DNA of 34,889 bases from Bacteroidaceae bacterium (lineage in GTDB: Bacteria; Bacteroidota; Bacteroidia; Bacteroidales; Bacteroidaceae): the NCBI GenBank assembly GCA_900769465.1, contig CAAGGT010000211.1, forward strand, positions 1 through 34,889, in the 5' to 3' direction. Position numbers and translations under genes: made by a program. The stretch's first letter is position 1, and each line of letters begins with the position of its first letter. Under the pieces are notes generated by a model. That model did not search any database. It was not told the origin of the DNA and worked only from the letters and a program-made list of their open reading frames with translations. This document shows, piece after piece, positions 14,261-21,876 of the stretch.

Positions 14261-14680
14261 GCAGTCCCGACTGATTTATATGACATATAACGGCACTTAA
14301 GCGCGTTATAATAATGTAACTAATATACTAATTTGTAACGTACCAGCCTGTTGAAGACTTGTTATCAACTACAACAACAAATTTATAAAAAAAATTTGGC
14401 TTTGGCCATGCTTTTGCCAAAAATTTATATTATATATTACTTACGGAAATATTATATTTATGTTATTTGTTACAAGATCATTACATATATATTACAAAAT
14501 TGTTATATATTAATTTATATGTAGTGGATGACATTTTCTGACACAATAATTTGTTAGTAATAATTTGTCTGTAGATACAATTTTGGCGTCATATTTTGAC
14601 ATATCACGTACAAATTAATCGTGACGGATTTTGACAATTAATTTATTAAAAATTAATCGTACAAATTATACATATATATG

Positions 14681-14724
14681 TATATTATTATATTATTACA
14701 TATATATTATTATATTATTACATA
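14681..14724. repeat. 22-bp tandem repeat, two perfect copies
   Basis: The unit starting TATATTATTATATTATTA and ending CATA occurs at 14681-14702 and again at 14703-14724 without mismatch. Confidence 0.85.
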
Positions 14725-14765
14725 TATTTGCCATATATTTTGCTATATATTTGCTATATATTTGT
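14721..14765 (+). repeat. Iteron array, four 11-12-bp units
   Basis: Units are CATATATTTGC (14721-14731), CATATATTTTGC (14732-14743), TATATATTTGC (14744-14754) and TATATATTTGT (14755-14765). A head-to-tail array at one-helical-turn spacing is typical of initiator-binding iterons. Confidence 0.7.
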
Positions 14766-14881
14766 TACATATATGTTAAGGTCTTACTATAAATATATTA
14801 TATACAGATTACACGCCTAACACAATTATAATAATATTATAATATAAATATAGGGAAATTATAATATTGGATTTATAGGAT

Positions 14882-14918
14882 GGGAGGGGAGGGGTAATCG
14901 CAATCGGGGTGGGGTGGG
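14882..14918 (+). other. G-rich tract with G-quadruplex potential
   Basis: GGGAGGGGAGGGG, an 11-base spacer TAATCGCAATC, then GGGGTGGGGTGGG: six runs of three or four G on the rightward strand. Each half has three runs with one-base loops. It lies between the AT-rich region and the capsid promoter and is the only such tract noticed in the window. Confidence 0.7.
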
Positions 14919-14974
14919 TAGGTCTGTAAGTTTTGGTACAGTACACTCTTGCCATTTTGGTATATCTAGTACTT

Positions 14975-15009
14975 TTGGAACAATTCTAATATACCACTTT
15001 GTTACTTGG
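14975..15009 (+). promoter_or_regulatory. Promoter-like element, leaderless class (capsid operon)
   Basis: TTGG (14975-14978), 21 bases, TGTTACTTGG (15000-15009), then AT and ATG at 15012. The same arrangement as at 5341-5374 and 10463-10496. It should drive scaffold, coat and downstream genes. Confidence 0.75.
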
Positions 15010-15011
15010 AT

Positions 15012-15755
15012 ATGGATAATGAATTCACTCAAACACCGGAAGAAACTACTCAAGTAGAACCTTCTGTGGAACAACAAACGGAGACCACTACTCCCTCCCA
15101 AGCAAATTCGAGTAGTGAGGAACAGCGAGAGCCCAACGAACGGGTTACCGTTGCTCAACACAATAACGCAAATGCTCAACGCAGGATTCGTAGCCGTAAC
15201 GCTATGAGCCGCCGCATCGCTGAACTTGAAGCCGAAATCGATCGCCTTAAGGGTAAAGATGACGACTACTCGAAGTTTAGGACTAACCAGCTGACAGACC
15301 GCATAGATGATATGCGTGCCATCCAAGCGGATGATGAAACTAATGCATTCATCGAGAATGCTCAGCAGTGGTTTGGTGCGGATACTGAAAAGTTCCTGCA
15401 GGACACTAGCCGCTACGCCGCCTATGTCAATGCCAATGAGCCAGACCTCCTCAACTATGCCCAGCGTGAATATGGACCGATCCTCCTGCACGAATGGTAT
15501 AAGCGTATGGACAATCCGCAGCTCCGTAATCAGTGGTTGCAGATGACGCCATATGAAAAGAATATGGTTCTCCACAAGTACTATTCAGACATTTCAAAGA
15601 TCGTTGCTGCTGTGAATAGCGGTGTCCTCAAGCAGCCGCCGGCTCCGAAGGATGTACCTATTCCTGGTAGCGGTCGTCAAACTCCTAGTCCCGAACCCTC
15701 TGACGATTTTGGCGTAGAATTGCAGAGAGCTATGGGACGCCATACAAGAAGGTAA
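15012..15755 (+). CDS. Scaffolding protein, 247 aa
   Basis: Scaffolds guide coat-protein assembly into the procapsid and are then lost. Placement immediately before the coat gene, an acidic/Gln/Thr-rich disordered N-terminus (about residues 1-50), a coiled-coil helix (SRRIAELEAEIDRLKGK, about 70-86) and a basic C-terminal end (MGRHTRR), like the coat-binding helix of P22 scaffold, all fit. The ATG at 15012 has no Shine-Dalgarno and follows the promoter motif by two bases, so a leaderless message is predicted. TTG 15006 lies inside the motif and is rejected. Confidence 0.8.
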   Translation: MDNEFTQTPEETTQVEPSVEQQTETTTPSQANSSSEEQREPNERVTVAQHNNANAQRRIRSRNAMSRRIAELEAEIDRLKGKDDDYSKFRTNQLTDRIDDMRAIQADDETNAFIENAQQWFGADTEKFLQDTSRYAAYVNANEPDLLNYAQREYGPILLHEWYKRMDNPQLRNQWLQMTPYEKNMVLHKYYSDISKIVAAVNSGVLKQPPAPKDVPIPGSGRQTPSPEPSDDFGVELQRAMGRHTRR

Positions 15756-15758
15756 CTT

Positions 15759-17165
15759 ATGCCTATGAATCACAATGCTGGTCAGCAGGTCGTCAACGCC
15801 CGTTTGATGTCTGAAGTGGCCATTCAGTTCAACATTGGTGCCGATATCTTTGGTAAGGGTAACCGTACCATCGAATCCAAGCTCGGCTCCGAAAATATGT
15901 CCGGTGACACCGTGATGGTGCCTGTTTACGGTGGTGGCGAAACCTACCGTAACCTCGACCTCACTCAGGTCAATCCGGAAGACCTCGCCGTCAAGCGCGA
16001 TGCAGTGCCGGTGCGCGTTGGCCCGTATACCACGGCCGCTACCGTTACGCAGGAAGACTTGACGCTTTCTCTCAAGAACCCCGAGTTCCTCGCCAAGCGC
16101 GTTGCTCAGATGGCTCTCGATGTGCAGATGGATGCCGTCAAATGCCTCGAACGCGGTTCTCTGAACTCCACCGTTATCAACCAGGGCGATATCATCAGCG
16201 CCGGCGGCGAAGAATGTGCCTTTGCCGCTCGTAACAAGGTGTACGACCTGTTTGCCCTTTGCGAAGCTTCTAAGTTCGCAGGCGATGTGTACGGCGTTAT
16301 TCATCCGATGGTGTGGTCGAAGCTCATCGCCATTTTCCAGGGTAAGTACGCTCCTAACCCGCGTATCGGTGAAGACCTGTACAAGAACGAACTCGGCGAA
16401 CTTGCCGGTATCAAGTGGAGTAAGACCGAACTCCTCAAGACCATCGCCGCTAAGGACATCACTGGCGATACCACTATCGGTTTTGACTTCAGCGCTCTGT
16501 TCGCAGCTTATGCCGATGCAAACGGTAATGCTCAGAATATCGAAGCTCCGGTGTCTGTACCCGGCGTGATGATGTTCCCGGCTGGTACCGGTATCACGGT
16601 TGCCAACTACTTCCCGGCTACTGGCAACAAGGTGGGCGATCTTTCTCAGCCGTTCTATCTTAAGGATAGCAACGATGAGTTCGTTGTGTCTACCGACATC
16701 TTCGGCAATCCGACTGGTCGTCCGGCAACCTTCCGTCTGCGTGCTACGGCCGTGACCGCCGGTGCTGTGACTGGCGCAGTTCTCGCCGCTCCGTTCTTCT
16801 TTGAAGGACCGCGCCAGAACGTGTACCACTCCACCTACCTGCCGTACGATGCGAGCGACCCGACCTCTGGTCAGATCTCTGGCCTTTCCGCCGTGAATGT
16901 CTTGACTGATGGTAAGAACTACCTCCAGCCGGCAATCGTGTGGAAGAAGGACGACTTCCTGATCGCCGCCAAGGGTCTTGAGAAGTACTTCGGTTCCGAC
17001 TCTCTGACCGTGCCGACGCGCTATGCCGATAAGGGCTACCTCCCGATTCGTGGTTGGTGCTTCACTCTTCCGATGAAGTCCCAGACAGTCTTCCGTACCG
17101 ACGTGCTTCTCGGTATGGAACCGTTCCTCCGCGTGTCGATGAACGCTCTGTACATCGAAGCCTAA
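15759..17165 (+). CDS. Major capsid protein, P22 coat-like, 468 aa
   Basis: It follows the scaffold gene with AAGGTAA before the ATG. Codon use is visibly more biased than in neighbouring genes (repeated CTC, ACC, GGT, AAG), as expected for the most abundant virion protein. The N-terminus (NARLMSEVAIQFNIGADIFG), the central region with an apparent inserted beta domain (about residues 250-350, rich in Thr/Val/Gly) and a C-terminal beta-rich end are consistent with P22-type HK97-fold coats (P22 gp5 is 430 aa). The assignment rests on context, size and pattern. Confidence 0.85.
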   Translation: MPMNHNAGQQVVNARLMSEVAIQFNIGADIFGKGNRTIESKLGSENMSGDTVMVPVYGGGETYRNLDLTQVNPEDLAVKRDAVPVRVGPYTTAATVTQEDLTLSLKNPEFLAKRVAQMALDVQMDAVKCLERGSLNSTVINQGDIISAGGEECAFAARNKVYDLFALCEASKFAGDVYGVIHPMVWSKLIAIFQGKYAPNPRIGEDLYKNELGELAGIKWSKTELLKTIAAKDITGDTTIGFDFSALFAAYADANGNAQNIEAPVSVPGVMMFPAGTGITVANYFPATGNKVGDLSQPFYLKDSNDEFVVSTDIFGNPTGRPATFRLRATAVTAGAVTGAVLAAPFFFEGPRQNVYHSTYLPYDASDPTSGQISGLSAVNVLTDGKNYLQPAIVWKKDDFLIAAKGLEKYFGSDSLTVPTRYADKGYLPIRGWCFTLPMKSQTVFRTDVLLGMEPFLRVSMNALYIEA

Positions 17166-17215
17166 CTTGGTGCCGAGGTAAATGGCCGAATACCTTTCCT
17201 TTGGGTGAGACCGCT

Positions 17216-17239
17216 GACAGACCGGGGTAATAGTCTGTC
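17216..17239 (+). other. Hairpin downstream of the capsid gene
   Basis: A perfect 7-bp stem GACAGAC/GTCTGTC with a 10-base loop, 50 bases after the coat stop codon. The downstream T content is low, so partial termination or mRNA 3'-end protection of the coat message is more plausible than a full terminator. A second weak pairing, AGGTA with TACCT (17176-17195), lies just upstream. Confidence 0.5.
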
Positions 17240-17271
17240 TAATACACAAACACAACATAGGAGATTTTATT

Positions 17272-17781
17272 ATGGGTACTTGGAAGAAGATAGCCGAGGC
17301 GTTTGGCAAAGCGGCTAACCGGCCCGGCGCAACACCCGGCGGCCGTGACATTGTTTATAACTCTAATACTTGGCAGCATCGTCCGGGTGATGTTCAGCCA
17401 CGCTATGACGATACGCCCGCTCAACGTGCTATGAAAAAAGGATGGCAAAGAGGCCGTGATGAATATTATGCCGCTCGCGAACTCGCTGACGAAAAAGGTC
17501 TCGACAGAACCGATCCTAAGGTTGTGGAACGGATGGCCGACGAAATCAGCGATAGGGAGTCTGACGCCGCCCTTATACATAATAGTGAAAAGGAATGGGA
17601 TGAAGCATTTGCTCGACGCAAGCAGGGTGTCCGCGATTGGTATGGCAAGGACTATCCCCAGGATATGGCGGAAGAAGGTGCTGAAGCCTTTGAAAAGCAG
17701 TTGTGGGAAGTTGTTGACGATCTGAAGTCCAAGGGCGTATCTGCCCAGGATATCCTCAATCGTATTAAAGGAAACGACTAG
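17272..17781 (+). CDS. Hypothetical charged protein of the capsid operon, 169 aa
   Basis: Starts with TAGGAG before ATG 17272. The first 60 residues are Gly/Pro/Arg-rich and probably flexible; the rest is helical and highly charged. It lies between coat and a fibre-like gene. It may be a minor head protein or decoration factor; no family was recognised. Confidence 0.8.
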   Translation: MGTWKKIAEAFGKAANRPGATPGGRDIVYNSNTWQHRPGDVQPRYDDTPAQRAMKKGWQRGRDEYYAARELADEKGLDRTDPKVVERMADEISDRESDAALIHNSEKEWDEAFARRKQGVRDWYGKDYPQDMAEEGAEAFEKQLWEVVDDLKSKGVSAQDILNRIKGND

Positions 17782-17799
17782 CATTTACAGGAGCCGGCG

Positions 17800-19692
17800 A
17801 TGGCTAACCATCAGGATAACTACACTTCGAATTTCGAAGGACAAGACCCTGCGGGCAACGCGGGGCTTTCCTTGTTTCTAAACGGCATAGAGTACACGTA
17901 TCGTCCGTCTGGATCGGATACGACTGTATATGTTCCGACTACTGAACGGGTTGATTCGTCTGGTACAAGTATTCATACCACGATCCAGAGAGTTTTGGCC
18001 TCAAATGGTTATCCCGTGCTCACCTTTGGTGATGAAGAATATCAGTATATCACGACCGGCGGAACTCCGCTTAAATATGTGTTTATGTGCTTGTCCAATC
18101 TATCGACACTCAAGCGCCTCGAAGTAGATACAAGCACCGGTGTCATTTCAGCGAGTTCATCCACGATAGCAGGCGTTAATTATATCGGCCGTTCGGCAAG
18201 TGATATCTACACGAAGATCGTGAACACTTTCACCCAGAACAGACTACCCGTGATTGTCGACGATAGCAAGTATTACCAGTTATCGTATGCGCGGAACGGC
18301 GTGGTCAAATTCACGAGACTCGACGACACCGACGACTCGTTCCGTATCTTGTCAATAGACAGCAGTAACGTCATAACAGAGAGTACAATCAAGTGTACAG
18401 AGCTCCTGCGAATAACCAAGAGTGCCCCGGAAATTACCGGGCTGACGCAGGCAGAATACGCGGCGCTTTCACAGTATAAAACCGTTATTCTTAAATACGG
18501 TACCGGTTCCACCCAGCAATACGCCTATCTGGTCAGTATCGGCACAAACACTTGGTTTATCCATCAGTCGAACACGGGTTACGACCTGTTTACGGTCGCA
18601 CCAGCGCCAACCGATCCTGACGACCCCGCGTCCACGCACGCGGTCACCAAGACGAGTTACACATATGGCTCGTCTGCTATGACTATGAAGAACTTCGAGG
18701 CCAGCGACGCTACCGATACCGTAAATGGGCATTCGGCATTCCCTTTGGATAACGACGAATTTTGGGTTATGGAAGACTGGGACGGCGGCTGGAACGCTCA
18801 ATATGCATTCGTGGCGCCGAGTGATTCAGATAACAACTGTGTAGTACGGTTTGAAAACGTCACCTTTAACACTGCGTATTATCCGACGGGCTATCCTATC
18901 GAAATATGGAATCACTCCAAGGATGCCCAGCTCACTCCGCTGAGCGGTTCCATCACAGCAATGCAGAAGGATTGCTCGTATGAAATCCGTATCTACGGTG
19001 ACAAGTACTATTGCTGCGAAGTATGGAACGCCCAGAACACACCTGTTACCGACGCCGAACTTCAGCACGCCATCGACACACTGCGGTCCCGTACTGTATT
19101 CGTAATTGATGTTGGTGAAATCTCCGGACAAGTGAACCTCAATCCGAATGGCACCGCAGCTTTCCTTGGGACACTATTCAGTCCATATATGGACTTCGAT
19201 CTATCGACCAATACGAGTGTCGTATTCGATGTCGAGCAGATGGGTAACCAGGGAGATATGACGAACTTCGTCATTGCCATATACGAATTTGACGCCACGA
19301 CAGGTGAATTCAACTGGGTCGCAAATACTGGTGATTTGGCTACGTCACTAGACTCCGCAGACCGTCGGCTTGGTCTTCATCACGCGAAGCTCCAACATCT
19401 GAAGCAAGATGCTCAACTTCTCGGTGGCAAGCTCTACTACGCGGTCGCGTGCGGTCATTGGAACGGTTGGGGCTTTGCTGGCAATACCTTTGCAACCACG
19501 CTTCACGCAAGTGTTACGCCGGCGTTTCAATGTGATAACCGTTCTGCGACAGTTGACCCGGCGACTCTCGGTACAGGGTCGTACGCAAAACTGTACGCGA
19601 CCGACCAGTCCGACCCAACTAAAGTCGACTACTCTGGAATATCTGGTAATCGGATGTTCGTGGCGTTCACAAATACCACATTAAGTATCTAG
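17800..19692 (+). CDS. Large beta-rich virion appendage (fibre/receptor-binding) candidate, 630 aa
   Basis: Starts with AGGAG before ATG 17800. The protein is rich in Thr, Ser, Tyr, Asn and Asp with a beta-strand pattern throughout. The first half appears to contain three imperfect modules of about 75 residues (about 50-130, 130-205 and 215-275), each with a pattern like 'P-V-hydrophobic-D-YYQL...R...I-D-S-S' (for example LPVIVDDSKYYQL and LSIDSSNVITEST). The C-terminal half has Trp- and Gly-rich segments (WNGWGFAGN). This fits an outer appendage rather than an enzyme. No spike or lyase motif was seen. Confidence 0.75.
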   Translation: MANHQDNYTSNFEGQDPAGNAGLSLFLNGIEYTYRPSGSDTTVYVPTTERVDSSGTSIHTTIQRVLASNGYPVLTFGDEEYQYITTGGTPLKYVFMCLSNLSTLKRLEVDTSTGVISASSSTIAGVNYIGRSASDIYTKIVNTFTQNRLPVIVDDSKYYQLSYARNGVVKFTRLDDTDDSFRILSIDSSNVITESTIKCTELLRITKSAPEITGLTQAEYAALSQYKTVILKYGTGSTQQYAYLVSIGTNTWFIHQSNTGYDLFTVAPAPTDPDDPASTHAVTKTSYTYGSSAMTMKNFEASDATDTVNGHSAFPLDNDEFWVMEDWDGGWNAQYAFVAPSDSDNNCVVRFENVTFNTAYYPTGYPIEIWNHSKDAQLTPLSGSITAMQKDCSYEIRIYGDKYYCCEVWNAQNTPVTDAELQHAIDTLRSRTVFVIDVGEISGQVNLNPNGTAAFLGTLFSPYMDFDLSTNTSVVFDVEQMGNQGDMTNFVIAIYEFDATTGEFNWVANTGDLATSLDSADRRLGLHHAKLQHLKQDAQLLGGKLYYAVACGHWNGWGFAGNTFATTLHASVTPAFQCDNRSATVDPATLGTGSYAKLYATDQSDPTKVDYSGISGNRMFVAFTNTTLSI

Positions 19693-19693
19693 T

Positions 19694-20044
19694 ATGACAC
19701 CCGACCTCTGGAAAGCCCTTATCGGTGCGATAGTCTTGTTACTGACGGCTGCGGCCGCCTATATCAAGATGCGCACCGATATTGATAAGATTAAGTCGGA
19801 ACGCGCCGATACAAAAATAAAGCGCGATTCCGATAGTGAACAATTGCACGATCAATGTCAACAAAATACCTGGGAGATTAAGCGCTTAAAGGACGATGCG
19901 GAGAAACGAGATGCGATACTAGCGGAACTTCGGTTTCAAGTAAATGAATTAAACACTAATTTATTACTTGTATCAAAAGACCTCAAGTACTTCGGCGACG
20001 CCCTCAACAACCTGTGCAACCGGATAAATGTATCTGATAAATAA
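19694..20044 (+). CDS. Holin-like protein: one membrane helix plus coiled coil, 116 aa
   Basis: A single transmembrane helix near the N-terminus (about residues 8-24, ALIGAIVLLLTAAAAYI) is followed by a long charged coiled coil (about 30-105) with cytoplasm-type composition. This resembles XhlA-type or spanin-like lysis accessory proteins. It begins one base after the stop of the fibre-like gene, with no strong ribosome site, so translational coupling is likely. A lysis role is inferred from topology and from the zincin-like gene that follows. Confidence 0.7.
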   Translation: MTPDLWKALIGAIVLLLTAAAAYIKMRTDIDKIKSERADTKIKRDSDSEQLHDQCQQNTWEIKRLKDDAEKRDAILAELRFQVNELNTNLLLVSKDLKYFGDALNNLCNRINVSDK

Positions 20045-20180
20045 GAAATATATCTTTAAAATTAGTCTTACACCTTTGATTTTATATATATTCGCGCGAA
20101 AAAATAATATCATTACTATTTTTTAAAATAAATAAAATTTTAAGGGTAGTAAGATGTATTTTCAAGATTAATTTTCAAAT
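20045..20180. promoter_or_regulatory. AT-rich operator-like block R (inverted copy of block L)
   Basis: Arms at 20045-20074 and 20146-20180 match, in inverted orientation, the arms of 9784-9911 (27/30 and 32/35 bases by eye). The right arm contains GTAGTAAGATGTATTTTC followed by AAGATTAATTTTC. A TCGCGCGA palindrome lies in the centre. It sits between the holin-like and the zincin-like genes and may control the latter. Confidence 0.6.
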
Positions 20181-20192
20181 TGTGAGAGTATT

Positions 20193-20885
20193 ATGGCCGA
20201 TAAAACGAAACTGTGGAAAGAGATTGTATCAAGTATCAGGCAGGTCTCACCGTCTGTTAAATCGTACTTCGACGATGTTGCCGATAAACTTTCGTGGCTG
20301 GATGACGATTTAATACAGTTCACTACAGAAGCACCGGGCGTTGATCCACGCGGCTCGAAGTTCATACCTCAATCACGAGAGGTTGTAATAGTCGGTAATA
20401 GTGTGCTGGACGCCGTGCGCAAGGCACGTCACGAAGGTAGTCATTTGTTAATGCACGATCTTGGGCAATCCGATAACTCGGTGCGGTCGTGGAATAATAC
20501 CCCGGCTGAATTGCCGCCGGAATGGCGCGCTCAACCGGATTATACATATAAACATCCCGAGATTGTTTACCAGGTAGATGAGCTTCTTCCAAGACCTGGC
20601 CACGAACTCGATATGATAGAGCTGGAAGAGTATCTACCAAAGTATGTGCCGAACTATTACCGATTACCCGAATGGGCCGACGAAATTGTAAGGTCGTGGG
20701 CGAGCCATAGGACCGGCCAAAATTTCTTCGGACGATATGGTGACGAAGACATTAAGTTAGGACATCGTATTATTCAAGAGCGAGTCCCTCAAATAGCCGA
20801 GATAGTTGGTACCGAAAGTACTCGTAATTTATTAAAGGACTGGATGCCGTTACTTGACGATGCCGTAAATACCAGTGTACGATAA
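20193..20885 (+). CDS. HEGSH zincin-like putative metallopeptidase, 230 aa
   Basis: HExxH is the zinc-binding helix of zincin metallopeptidases. Here ARHEGSHLLMH (H80, E81, H84) sits in a suitable helix, following a strand (REVVIVGNSV), as in minimal zincins. A third ligand cannot be fixed by eye; the Glu/His-rich segment around PGHELDMIELEE is a candidate. There is no signal peptide. It follows a holin-like gene, so a lysis or cell-wall role is possible, but a virion maturation protease or a host-directed protease is equally open. Block R lies directly upstream, and a bidirectional terminator overlaps its stop. Confidence 0.75.
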   Translation: MADKTKLWKEIVSSIRQVSPSVKSYFDDVADKLSWLDDDLIQFTTEAPGVDPRGSKFIPQSREVVIVGNSVLDAVRKARHEGSHLLMHDLGQSDNSVRSWNNTPAELPPEWRAQPDYTYKHPEIVYQVDELLPRPGHELDMIELEEYLPKYVPNYYRLPEWADEIVRSWASHRTGQNFFGRYGDEDIKLGHRIIQERVPQIAEIVGTESTRNLLKDWMPLLDDAVNTSVR

Positions 20886-20913
20886 AAGCCCAGGGATTGT
20901 TTCCCTGAGCTTT
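20885..20913. terminator. Bidirectional rho-independent terminator
   Basis: AAAGCCCAGGGA, loop TTGTT, TCCCTGAGCTTT: a 12-bp stem with one mismatch, followed rightward by TGTTCTATTT and preceded by AAAA for leftward transcription. It separates two converging genes that end at 20885 (rightward) and 20917 (leftward). Confidence 0.85.
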
Positions 20914-20916
20914 GTT

Positions 20917-21144
20917 CTATTTAGGCCAACCTGGATTCTTACTACAAGGTCTGGCCGGATAGCAGTTATCAAATCTTCGGCATTCCCAGCAACTATCCGG
21001 TAACGACTTCCGCCACTCATTCCATTTAACTGTATCAATACCAGACGTTCGTCTAACCTTCGGAGTCGATGAATTCCGTTGTACGGTACTTATAGCATAT
21101 ATTGGGTCGAGCGGTGTGGCTTCTTTGTCCGCGTTACTAATCAT
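20917..21144 (-). CDS. Cysteine-cluster small protein, 75 aa
   Basis: Starts at 21144 with GGAG upstream. The first 45 residues are polar; the end carries C-x2-C-x5-C-x4-C (CWECRRFDNCYPARPC), a plausible zinc site. The gene just upstream encodes a 42-aa protein with almost the same cysteine spacing. Last gene of the replication operon. Function unknown. Confidence 0.7.
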   Translation of the reverse strand: MISNADKEATPLDPIYAISTVQRNSSTPKVRRTSGIDTVKWNEWRKSLPDSCWECRRFDNCYPARPCSKNPGWPK

Positions 21145-21265
21145 AAGGTGCTACACTCCGTTTCGGTTGATGCTGATTTATGATTTCCATACGCTGCATA
21201 CGCCTACACTTAAAGGCCTTCGGACAGGTTTTATTGTGTGGGCATCTTAGACATAACTCTGGCAT
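21137..21265 (-). CDS. Tiny C4 zinc-finger-like protein, 42 aa
   Basis: ATG at 21265 has a strong AAAGGAG five bases before TATATG; the TAG overlaps the next gene by 8 bases. The product (MPELCLRCPHNKTCPKAFKC...) has C-x2-C-x5-C-x5-C. It was found by translating the apparent gap. The cysteine spacing parallels the 75-aa neighbour, suggesting duplication or cooperation. Confidence 0.7.
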   Translation of the reverse strand: MPELCLRCPHNKTCPKAFKCRRMQRMEIINQHQPKRSVAPYD

Positions 21266-21380
21266 ATAGCTCCTTTGCTTGTTCGTCGGTTAATACATTA
21301 GACTCCACTATTGTAGAATCGTCAATCTTCGATCGCGAGTATACGACGATATCGTTACCCACGCAGAATAAATTTGTCAT
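21231..21380 (-). CDS. Small hypothetical protein, 49 aa
   Basis: I start it at ATG 21380 (MTNLFCVGND...), which overlaps the upstream gene by 26 bases; the frame is open to a GTG at 21494, but that would overlap by 140. The ribosome site is weak, so coupling is likely. A short beta/alpha protein of unknown function. Confidence 0.5.
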   Translation of the reverse strand: MTNLFCVGNDIVVYSRSKIDDSTIVESNVLTDEQAKELYARVMSKMPTQ

Positions 21381-21876
21381 AGTGTACCATTGTAAAGTAA
21401 TTTGACCAATGATGTAAACACGCCAAGCATAGCCGTTGCCGTGCGCCTCGCCATAACGCGGTTTTGCACGGATTAACTGAACCGCAGGCTGCACAAGTGT
21501 TGAGTGTTTTCCATAGTTCTACGGCCATATCGGTGTTCGGCCCGTGAAGCCGCTTAATTGAATCGAGCTCGGCGTCTTGTATGTATTTGAAGTCGTATAT
21601 GCGGACTCTGACTTTATAGTGTCTAGCAACATCATACGCCAGTGCTCTATCGTTGAATGTAAAGAACTTACAATAGCAATCAACACGGAATATCCCATCA
21701 GGCGCACGGTCTTTAGTCCATTGGACCGCATATACTCTACGTGTTTTGAACCTATCGGCGAACATTAGTAAATCGCGTTCAAATTGTATCGCCACTTTAG
21801 TACCAGGTGGTTCTTTATATTCAAACTGTACTGATGGTGGAATAAACTTGTTGATCGATAATTTAATCGGAATCAT
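21355..21876 (-). CDS. Zinc-ribbon-containing hypothetical protein, 173 aa
   Basis: Starts at 21876 with GAGGA and an ATGA overlap. The N-terminal two thirds look alpha/beta. The C-terminus has CAACGSVNPC and, about 16 residues later, CLACLHHW, a zinc-ribbon-like arrangement (about residues 128-156). It may bind nucleic acid. No family recognised. Confidence 0.75.
   Translation of the reverse strand: MIPIKLSINKFIPPSVQFEYKEPPGTKVAIQFERDLLMFADRFKTRRVYAVQWTKDRAPDGIFRVDCYCKFFTFNDRALAYDVARHYKVRVRIYDFKYIQDAELDSIKRLHGPNTDMAVELWKTLNTCAACGSVNPCKTALWRGARQRLCLACLHHWSNYFTMVHYDKFILRG

Larger units (their letters stand above)
14300..14870. other. AT-rich gene-free region, replication-origin candidate
   Basis: No credible gene lies between 14183 and 15011. 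The stretch is extremely AT-rich, separates the divergent small-gene and capsid transcription units, and contains two 22-bp tandem repeats (14681-14724), four 11-12-bp iterons (14721-14765), two copies of AATTAATCGT (near 14620 and 14655) and several palindromes such as CATATATATG. These are the usual marks of a DNA-unwinding element with initiator sites. The phage encodes a family B polymerase and an SF3 helicase but no recognised separate initiator. Confidence 0.55.

Noticed and set aside
14681..14765. CRISPR-like array
   Set aside because: Units are 11-22 bp and directly abutting, with no unique spacers; they are tandem repeats/iterons.
14859..15575. Leftward frame of 238 codons across the scaffold gene
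   Set aside because: Opposite strand of scaffold and spans the G-rich tract and promoter; no ribosome site.
17216..17239. Full terminator after the coat gene
   Set aside because: The hairpin is only 7 bp without a T-run and the following genes have no promoter of their own, so read-through is needed.
15594..17351. Long leftward open frame (585 codons) opposite the coat gene
   Set aside because: It is the mirror of the strongly codon-biased coat gene, lacks a ribosome site and has a low-complexity, unnatural composition.
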